From Candidatus Ryanbacteria bacterium RIFCSPLOWO2_12_FULL_47_9c (GTDB lineage: Bacteria; Patescibacteriota; Minisyncoccia; Ryanbacterales; GWA2-47-10b), in NCBI GenBank assembly GCA_001821795.1, contig MHOB01000045.1:1-5183 (forward strand): 5,183 nt of DNA. Direction: 5' to 3'. Below, piece by piece: positions 1 through 3,768 of the stretch (position 1 is its first letter; each line of letters starts with the position of its first letter). The notes below the pieces were generated by a model, which searched no databases, was not told the DNA's origin, and saw nothing but the letters and a program-made list of their open reading frames with translations. Both the position numbers and the translations under genes were made by a program.

Positions 1-820
1 CGATTAAATCTCGACCGTATAATGCCAAGATTTCTTTTCCATATCTTTCTTTTATTCTCTCTAAGATATATTGAATAATTTTTGATTCTTCTTGCATCAC
101 TTCCTGATGCGATTCAATAAAAGAAATTTCAGAATCGTATCCAGTAAATTCCGTGTCGTGCCGCGAAGTAAAAGATTGGTTAGCGCGGAACACAGGACCA
201 ATTTCAAAAACTTGCTCAAATCCTGCCGCAATCGCCATCTGCTTGTAAAATTGCGGTGACTGGGCAAGATACGCCTTGCGGTCAAAATATTTAACTTCGA
301 AAAGTTCTGCGCCTGACTCACTCGGGGTACTCATAAATTTTGGCGAATGGATTTCGATATAACCATTTTGTGTCCAATATTCTCGGAAGGATTGTTCCAT
401 CAGCGTCCATACTTTAAATATCAATGATTTTTCTGGTTTTCTTAGATCAAGCCAGCGCCAATCTAATCTTTTCTGTATATCCGTTTCCTCTTGCCCCTTT
501 TCATTCACGGGGATAGGAAGTTCTGGAGAAGCGAGAGAAAGTACAGAAATATTTTCTGCGGCTATTTCAATTCCGTCTGGTGCTTGTTTTTCTTCCTTCG
601 CTAGACCAATTATTTCTACAACCGACTCCAAACTCAAAGATTCGGCCGTTGCCATAGCTTCGGCACTGGCTTTAGTAATAACCACCTGTATAATTCCAGA
701 GATATCCCGAATAATTAAAAACTTGATGCTTCCCTGATCGCGAATTATCTGTACAAAACCAGCAATTTTTACTTGCTGACCAACGTATTTCTTTATTTCT
801 CTAATATGTACTCTTTCCAT
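1..820 (-). CDS. aspS: Aspartyl-tRNA synthetase, archaeal/non-discriminating type (5' part; C-terminus beyond left edge)
   Basis: Class IIb aminoacyl-tRNA synthetase that charges tRNA with aspartate in the cytoplasm. Reading from the ATG at 820 the frame stays open for 273 codons to the edge; archaeal-type enzymes are about 430 residues, so the C-terminal third with motif 3 is missing. Residues 1-100 form the OB-fold anticodon-binding domain (VKIAGFVQIIRD, residues 17-28). The class II core then shows motif 1 ending GYIEIHSPK (153-161), a flipping-loop segment SESGAELF (167-174), the aspartate-site signature QSPQFYKQ (187-194) and motif 2 FRANQSFTSRHDTEF (211-225). QSPQ separates AspRS from the related AsnRS. 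The AP in KQAPDGIEI (residues 80-81) resembles the loop proline of non-discriminating enzymes, which also charge tRNA-Asn for GatCAB amidation; that specificity is inference. The ATG lacks a clear Shine-Dalgarno. It lies 50 bp after the nucleotidyltransferase stop and may share its transcript. Moderately AT-rich. Confidence 0.95.
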   Translation of the reverse strand, partial: MERVHIREIKKYVGQQVKIAGFVQIIRDQGSIKFLIIRDISGIIQVVITKASAEAMATAESLSLESVVEIIGLAKEEKQAPDGIEIAAENISVLSLASPELPIPVNEKGQEETDIQKRLDWRWLDLRKPEKSLIFKVWTLMEQSFREYWTQNGYIEIHSPKFMSTPSESGAELFEVKYFDRKAYLAQSPQFYKQMAIAAGFEQVFEIGPVFRANQSFTSRHDTEFTGYDSEISFIESHQEVMQEESKIIQYILERIKERYGKEILALYGRDLI

Positions 821-840
821 GCCAAAACTTATAATTCTGA

Positions 841-864
841 AGTGTCTTTACGACTGCGCTCGAA
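841..864 (-). repeat. Degenerate dispersed repeat, copy 1
   Basis: In the gap between the nucleotidyltransferase stop and aspS, the minus strand carries TTCGAGCGCAGT followed by 12 further bases. It matches 3366-3389 of the plus strand at 20 of 24 positions, the first 12 being identical, so the copies lie in inverted orientation. TTCGA...TCG.AA forms a short imperfect stem, as in small REP-like intergenic repeats. A lone 12-base match in a window this size can arise by chance, so confidence is limited. Confidence 0.35.
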
Positions 865-870
865 ATAGTT

Positions 871-1584
871 TTACAAAAACCATTTTTTTGGTAGTGGCCC
901 CTTAGATTTTTTATAGATGTACTCAACTAAATTAGAAAGGATTTGCTTTTTGTTTTGAATGTTACTTGCTCTGTAGAAATTCTCTATTTGATCTGAAAAT
1001 TTTCTGTCCAATCTTTTCAAGACCCTTTTTATTTCGTTTGGTTGTCTTAAAAATTCACCATTCAATTTAAGAAATAATTCCATAATGTTGGTTACTAATA
1101 AATGGCTATCGATACCAAAAGCTAAACTATCTTTATTTTCGATGTCGCGTTGAACCTCCCCCCAGAAGTCATCTATTGAGTATTTGTGCATCAAAACCTC
1201 TCCTTTTTTATATTTAGTCTTCAATTTCAGGTTGCTTTTAGCAATGGACTGAATTTTTTCCAAGTATTTTCTTCTTTGAAAAAGAATTTTACCATAAGCC
1301 AGCATATGCGAAGTAATTCTTCTCAAATTATTCCTATCTTCCTTGAGATAATCCGCTGCCTCTTTTATCGTATTCAAAATGATATCAACGCGCAGTCCAT
1401 TCTTAACAAAATTACTTCTTGAAAATTTACCTTTTTTATCTAGTAGGACGTATATATCAATATCAGAATATTTATCAAATTTATTTCTTGCCGCAGATCC
1501 GAATAGCAAAATACCCAAGACGTTTTTGTCTTGTTTATATTGTTCTACCAAATCATTACAAATTTTTTGAATAAACTTTTCCAT
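871..1584 (-). CDS. Nucleotidyltransferase domain protein (pol-beta fold), 237 aa
   Basis: Minimal-type nucleotidyltransferase of the DNA polymerase beta superfamily; such enzymes move an NMP from NTP to a small molecule, protein or RNA. The active site looks intact: GILLFGSAARNKF (residues 24-36) gives the GS...R signature, SDIDI (40-44) supplies Asp41 and Asp43, and LRVDIIL (64-70) supplies the third carboxylate, Asp67. Residues 130-237 are predicted helical and lysine-rich, ending GPLPKKWFL, and resemble the helical C-terminal half of aminoglycoside/lincosamide nucleotidyltransferase-like proteins; no R-x4-6-H HEPN motif is visible. The ATG at 1584 is preferred because the domain begins there; a GTG at 1617 would add 11 residues with no ribosome site. 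No Shine-Dalgarno precedes either. No membrane segment or signal peptide. Very AT-rich compared with the upstream peptide and radical SAM genes. The substrate cannot be told: resistance enzyme, antitoxin-like protein or RiPP-tailoring enzyme all remain possible. Confidence 0.85.
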   Translation of the reverse strand: MEKFIQKICNDLVEQYKQDKNVLGILLFGSAARNKFDKYSDIDIYVLLDKKGKFSRSNFVKNGLRVDIILNTIKEAADYLKEDRNNLRRITSHMLAYGKILFQRRKYLEKIQSIAKSNLKLKTKYKKGEVLMHKYSIDDFWGEVQRDIENKDSLAFGIDSHLLVTNIMELFLKLNGEFLRQPNEIKRVLKRLDRKFSDQIENFYRASNIQNKKQILSNLVEYIYKKSKGPLPKKWFL

Positions 1585-1606
1585 AAAAATAAAACGGGAC
1601 CAAGGT

Positions 1607-1619
1607 AAGTGTAACACTT
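1607..1619. repeat. 13-bp perfect dyad upstream of the nucleotidyltransferase
   Basis: AAGTGT-A-ACACTT is a perfect 6-bp inverted repeat around one base, 22 bp ahead of the ATG at 1584. It could be a small operator or part of a promoter for the AT-rich gene downstream, but I see no convincing -35/-10 pair, and short dyads are common. Low confidence in function; the symmetry itself is certain. Confidence 0.35.
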
Positions 1620-1636
1620 TTCCTTAGCCCCGTGAA

Positions 1637-1651
1637 GCCACGTTTAGTGGC
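1637..1651 (-). other. Small hairpin at the end of the peptide gene
   Basis: GCCAC-TAAAC-GTGGC gives a 5-bp stem whose loop contains the TAA stop of the peptide gene. There is no U-tract after it, so it is not a good intrinsic terminator. It could stabilise the 3' end of the mRNA or be incidental. Its presence leaves open whether transcription continues into the nucleotidyltransferase gene. Confidence 0.35.
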
Positions 1652-1745
1652 AGTTGCTGGGACGCTGACATGTCATCAGCGTCTTCAGCTTCGGCAGTGC
1701 CTTGACCTTGATGGCCGGCCGCTGTTCGGACTGCGCCTTCTGCAT
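1644..1745 (-). CDS. Candidate RiPP precursor peptide, 33 aa, two C-terminal cysteines
   Basis: A 33-residue ORF starting at the ATG at 1745, five bases after the stop of the radical SAM/SPASM gene. AAAGGAGG stands 8 nt before the ATG, the best ribosome site in the window. The peptide starts MQKAQSEQRP, continues with a basic amphipathic stretch AIKVKALPKLKTL (residues 11-23) that would suit a leader, and ends MTCQRPSNCH with Cys26 and Cys32 separated by five residues. No signal peptide, no membrane segment and no double-glycine cleavage site. Small cysteine-containing peptides beside SPASM maturases are typically substrates for thioether (sactipeptide or ranthipeptide) or other radical cross-links. 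That this is the substrate is inference from adjacency, coupling and the cysteines. The precursor lying after its maturase is less common than the reverse order. I recognise no named precursor family. A small regulatory or unrelated peptide is the alternative. Confidence 0.68.
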   Translation of the reverse strand: MQKAQSEQRPAIKVKALPKLKTLMTCQRPSNCH

Positions 1746-1750
1746 AGCAT

Positions 1751-3190
1751 TCACCTCCTTTCTGTTGCAGTTTGGAGAAGCTCCGACTCTGCAGCCGTCA
1801 CTTCTCGCAGTTGTTCTCGGAGAATCTCTTGGGTCATGCGGCGGTAGAAGTCGCACATTCGTTCAATCTTGGCGGTTTTTGTCGCCCGAGCGAACTCCTG
1901 CGTGATGTTGCAACCGCCGCCGCACTGCCCTTCAATCATGCATCCTTTACACATCTCCATCACTCCTGTGAGATGATCTCTCACAAAACGATGGTAGGCA
2001 GTGCCGGGTGCATGAAACGATTGGATTTCCGAGAGACTTCCGAGTTGGGTTGTGCTGTAGCCACATCCATAGATGTTTCCGAATGGGCCTACGCATATGC
2101 TGTTGCCACGGACTGCGCCGCAGAACGCGACACGGCTTTCGAGCGTTGATTCGTTAAGATTCTCGGCTGGTCGAGACCAGAAGCCAGGAACATCAACGCC
2201 TTGTGCCGCCGCGTAGCGCCGAATGCGCATTAGTTTAGTGACAACATCCTCCACTGAGACTTCCACCATGCCGACAACATCGATATCAATCCTGACGTTC
2301 TTCATGCCGCGGGCTACTGCCCAGTCGACAATCGACTCGTCGAGTTCGTGAAAATTCTTTTCGGTGACTGTCACAGCAATGCCATCGAGTGGGTACCCCG
2401 CTTGCGTCAACGCATCGAATCCGCGCATGATCTGAGAGAATGTGCCACCCCCCGATTTCGTCAATCGGACGCGATCATTTCCCTCGCGCAAACCGTCGAG
2501 ACTAGAAGCAATTTCGACTTGATACTCCTTGAGCATTGCGGCAACCTCTGGCGTGATAAGAGAGGCGTTCGTGTTGATCGAGAAACGAAACTCGAATTCC
2601 GGGCCGTAGGCAACACAGCAGTATTCAAGCACTTGCTTGATGACTGGCCATGCCAACAGTGGTTCGCCTCCACCAAAGTTGATTTCGGCAACACGCTTTC
2701 CGTGCCCTCGAAGGATTTCGAGATACCGATCCACCGTCTCCTTAGCCGTGTCGTACCGCATGAACTTCTTGGGGTTGTTGATACGATCAGAAGTTTCCAA
2801 GTTGTTGAAGTGGATGCAGTAGGTACAACGGAAGTTGCACGCCTCACTCATGATGAGCTCGAGATAATCAATCAGCGAACCGCTGAAGATTTCCTTTTCC
2901 CGCTCTCGCATCTGCTCTTCGAGGAATACCCGGTCGTTAAAATCCTCAGGAACAAGGAAATAACACCGCAGCAGTTCCTCTATCGCCTCTCGGTCTTTTT
3001 CGGTCAGTTTATCGCCAAGCCGTGAATGAATCGCTGTCGGCTCCGAGAACGACTCAAGAAACTCGAGCGTCTCAACAGGAACAACTTTTGGGTAGCCAAA
3101 CAGTGAATGCCAAATCACCGCAGAGTCGCCGTCTCGGACGACTTGCGTGAACGGCGACTTCGTGTAAGCGACATTAGGGTTAAGTGCCAT
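1751..3190 (-). CDS. Radical SAM/SPASM peptide maturase, 479 aa
   Basis: Iron-sulfur enzyme that reductively cleaves S-adenosylmethionine to a 5'-deoxyadenosyl radical; SPASM members mostly modify peptides or proteins in the cytoplasm. Residues 1-105 form an N-terminal domain (SAVIWHSLFG..., 23-32; LLRCYFLVPED, 73-83) like the leader-binding (RRE/PqqD-like) regions of RiPP maturases, an inference from pattern only. The radical SAM core follows: CNFRCTYC (Cys118, 122, 125) binds the 4Fe-4S cluster, GGGEPLL (173-179) is the SAM-binding GGE loop, and SINTNAS and ASSLDG are typical later strands. The SPASM domain is complete: C357-x13-G-x4-C376, C414-x2-C417-x5-C423-x3-C427, then C446, enough for two auxiliary clusters. 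The ATG at 3190 follows AAAGGAG by 6 nt and no earlier in-frame start exists. It probably forms an operon with the 33-aa peptide. About half G+C, higher than aspS or the nucleotidyltransferase, suggesting transfer. The exact reaction (thioether, C-C or other link) cannot be told. Confidence 0.93.
   Translation of the reverse strand: MALNPNVAYTKSPFTQVVRDGDSAVIWHSLFGYPKVVPVETLEFLESFSEPTAIHSRLGDKLTEKDREAIEELLRCYFLVPEDFNDRVFLEEQMREREKEIFSGSLIDYLELIMSEACNFRCTYCIHFNNLETSDRINNPKKFMRYDTAKETVDRYLEILRGHGKRVAEINFGGGEPLLAWPVIKQVLEYCCVAYGPEFEFRFSINTNASLITPEVAAMLKEYQVEIASSLDGLREGNDRVRLTKSGGGTFSQIMRGFDALTQAGYPLDGIAVTVTEKNFHELDESIVDWAVARGMKNVRIDIDVVGMVEVSVEDVVTKLMRIRRYAAAQGVDVPGFWSRPAENLNESTLESRVAFCGAVRGNSICVGPFGNIYGCGYSTTQLGSLSEIQSFHAPGTAYHRFVRDHLTGVMEMCKGCMIEGQCGGGCNITQEFARATKTAKIERMCDFYRRMTQEILREQLREVTAAESELLQTATERR
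1754..1761 (-). promoter_or_regulatory. Strong Shine-Dalgarno of the peptide gene, inside the end of the radical SAM gene
   Basis: AAAGGAGG on the minus strand, with 8 nt between AGGAGG and the ATG at 1745. The AGG AGG bases are also the last two arginine codons of the radical SAM protein and are followed immediately by its TGA stop, so ribosomes terminating there could restart on the peptide. The site decides the start at 1745 over another ATG at 1750, which would sit only 3 nt from AGGAGG and is in a different frame. Confidence 0.8.
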
Positions 3191-3196
3191 TGCAGG

Positions 3197-3203
3197 CTCC
3201 TTT
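3197..3203 (-). promoter_or_regulatory. Shine-Dalgarno of the radical SAM gene
   Basis: AAAGGAG stands 6 nt before the ATG at 3190 and confirms that start. It lies within CAACAGAAAGGAG (3197-3209), identical over 13 bases to the sequence ahead of the peptide gene at 1755-1767, so both cassette genes carry the same ribosome-binding region. Confidence 0.8.
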
Positions 3204-3223
3204 CTGTTGTGGTTGTGAATGTA

Positions 3224-3261
3224 CTTGGTTTATAGAAACTCACCGTGAGTTTCTAACCAAG
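3224..3261 (-). promoter_or_regulatory. 17-bp dyad / 5'-UTR hairpin at the radical SAM promoter
   Basis: An inner perfect palindrome TAGAAACTCAC-C-GTGAGTTTCTA (plus strand, 3233-3255) is flanked by CTTGGT (3224-3229) and ACCAAG (3256-3261), with a 3-nt bulge TTA on one side. It begins about where transcription should start from the TATAAT box at 3271-3266. As DNA it would be a good operator for a dimeric repressor covering the start site; as RNA it would be a stable stem-loop at the 5' end of the mRNA, 33 nt before the start codon. It has no U-tract, so it is not a classical terminator. Which of these it is cannot be decided by reading. Confidence 0.75.
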
Positions 3262-3265
3262 AAAC

Positions 3266-3294
3266 ATTATATAGTAAATCAATATTTATGAAAG
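3266..3294 (-). promoter_or_regulatory. Probable sigma70-type promoter of the radical SAM/peptide operon
   Basis: On the minus strand a consensus -10 box TATAAT lies at 3271-3266. The best -35 at 17-bp spacing is CTTTCA (3294-3289), only a partial match to TTGACA, so activation or a relaxed -35 may apply. The predicted start near 3259 falls at the outer edge of the dyad at 3224-3261. The region between is AT-rich, as expected of a promoter. Confidence 0.6.
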
Positions 3295-3301
3295 AGCTCT
3301 T

Positions 3302-3336
3302 GGGCGAGCGTTAGCGAGCGGCGGCGGGGCGGCTTC
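3302..3336. repeat. GC-rich intergenic patch with GCGAGCG direct repeats
   Basis: A short, strongly GC-rich block within an AT-rich intergenic region. It holds GCGAGCG-TTA-GCGAGCG followed by GGCGGCGGGGCGGC. No reading frame of use runs through it. The composition is unlike the bases on either side and looks like an inserted intergenic repeat element, although only one copy is visible here. Confidence 0.45.
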
Positions 3337-3365
3337 CTTAGTTCAAGAATTTCTGATAAAGCAGG

Positions 3366-3389
3366 TTCGAGCGCAGTTATAAATATACT
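3366..3389 (+). repeat. Degenerate dispersed repeat, copy 2
   Basis: Begins TTCGAGCGCAGT and matches the minus strand of 841-864 at 20 of 24 positions. The two copies lie in inverted orientation and bracket the radical SAM, peptide and nucleotidyltransferase genes. The end-stem seen in copy 1 is mostly lost here. Nothing else coding is visible between the terminator hairpin and the radical SAM promoter. Confidence 0.35.
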
Positions 3390-3426
3390 CCAATAAGCAA
3401 CTCAAGGAAATTTTATTTTCCAAACA

Positions 3427-3451
3427 ATGGGCTTCCGCAATGGAAGCCCAT
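3427..3451 (-). terminator. Terminator-like hairpin after the tRNA unit
   Basis: ATGGGCTTCC and GGAAGCCCAT form a perfect 10-bp stem around a 5-base loop, about 35 nt after the 3' end of tRNA-Thr. On the minus strand the stem is followed by TTGTTTGG, a weak U-rich stretch, and preceded by an A/T run. It most likely ends the tRNA transcript and insulates the radical SAM promoter. The imperfect U-tract is the main doubt. Confidence 0.65.
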
Positions 3452-3485
3452 CAAAAATTTTCTAAAACTGATGTCTGTTTGATTA

Positions 3486-3561
3486 TGGAGCCAATGGTCG
3501 GAATCGAACCGACGACCTACTCCTTACCATGGAGTTGCTCTACCGACTGAGCTACATTGGC
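3486..3561 (-). tRNA. tRNA-Thr (anticodon GGT)
   Basis: A full cloverleaf: acceptor GCCAATG (3561-3555) pairs with CATTGGC (3496-3490); the D arm is GCTC...GAGC; anticodon stem ACTCC/GGAGT holds loop ATGGTAA, giving anticodon GGT at 3528-3526, which reads ACC/ACU threonine codons. T arm GTCGG-TTCGATT-CCGAC. G1-C72 and C2-G71, known threonine identity pairs, are present, with U73 as discriminator. CCA is encoded (3488-3486). It is the second gene of the unit, 13 nt after tRNA-Tyr. Confidence 0.97.
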
Positions 3562-3574
3562 AAAATTCCGCCAA

Positions 3575-3658
3575 TGGGCAGGGAGGGATTCGAACCCCCG
3601 TAGGCCTAAGGCCGCTTGGTTTACAGCCAAGTGCGATTGTCCACTCCGCCACCTGCCC
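3575..3658 (-). tRNA. tRNA-Tyr (anticodon GTA)
   Basis: Class II tRNA with a long variable arm. Acceptor GGGCAGG (3658-3652) pairs with CCTGCCC (3582-3576), discriminator A73 at 3575. Anticodon stem CTTGG/CCAAG holds loop CTGTAAA, giving GTA at 3624-3622. The variable arm GGCC-TTA-GGCC is the bacterial-type long arm; T arm GGGGG-TTCGAAT-CCCTC has one G-U pair. CCA is not encoded (A73 is followed by TTG), unlike the neighbouring tRNA-Thr, so a CCA-adding enzyme is needed. First gene of the unit. Confidence 0.97.
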
Positions 3659-3761
3659 CATACCAACTCTTACAGATAATATCAAAAAATGTTTAGCAAA
3701 ACAACTTTACTAAAAATATCTTCTTCGTCAAAAGATCACTTTATAGGAGTTGGTATGGGGC
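3655..3761. repeat. 15-bp perfect inverted repeat around the tRNA promoter
   Basis: GCCCCATACCAACTC at 3655-3669 and GAGTTGGTATGGGGC at 3747-3761 are exact reverse complements, separated by 77 bp; pairing extends inward by two more pairs after one T-G. The left arm covers the tRNA-Tyr leader and its first three or four bases; the right arm lies 7 bp past the clpB stop. Transcripts reading through from clpB would carry a sequence complementary to the tRNA-Tyr leader. An arm this long so close by is very unlikely by chance. Confidence 0.85.
3676..3704 (-). promoter_or_regulatory. Promoter of the tRNA-Tyr/tRNA-Thr unit
   Basis: On the minus strand -35 TTGTTT (3704-3699) and -10 TATTAT (3681-3676) are separated by 17 bp. 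The predicted start near 3669 leaves a leader of about 11 nt before tRNA-Tyr. The start coincides with the inner edge of one arm of the inverted repeat at 3655-3761, so the whole promoter lies in the loop of that repeat. Confidence 0.65.
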
Positions 3762-3768
3762 CTATTCT

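Noticed and set aside
871..1220. HEPN domain fused to the nucleotidyltransferase
   Set aside because: The C-terminal half is helical but has no R-x4-6-H motif, so a MNT-HEPN toxin-antitoxin reading is not supported.
1585..1617. GTG at 1617 as an alternative start of the nucleotidyltransferase
   Set aside because: It would add MLHLPWSRFIF with no ribosome site and overlaps a dyad; the domain begins naturally at the ATG at 1584.
1746..1750. ATG at 1750 as the start of the small gene
   Set aside because: It is only 3 nt from AGGAGG and in a different frame giving an arginine-rich product; the ATG at 1745 has ideal spacing.
2348..3025. 225-codon open frame on the plus strand
   Set aside because: It lies wholly antisense to the radical SAM gene, has no ribosome site, and its product shows no domain; the minus frame carries clear catalytic motifs. 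It is a by-product of GC-rich coding sequence.
3224..3261. T-box or other known riboswitch at the radical SAM leader
   Set aside because: The leader is a simple stem-loop of about 38 nt with no T-box sequence, no specifier loop and no downstream terminator, so only a generic dyad can be claimed.
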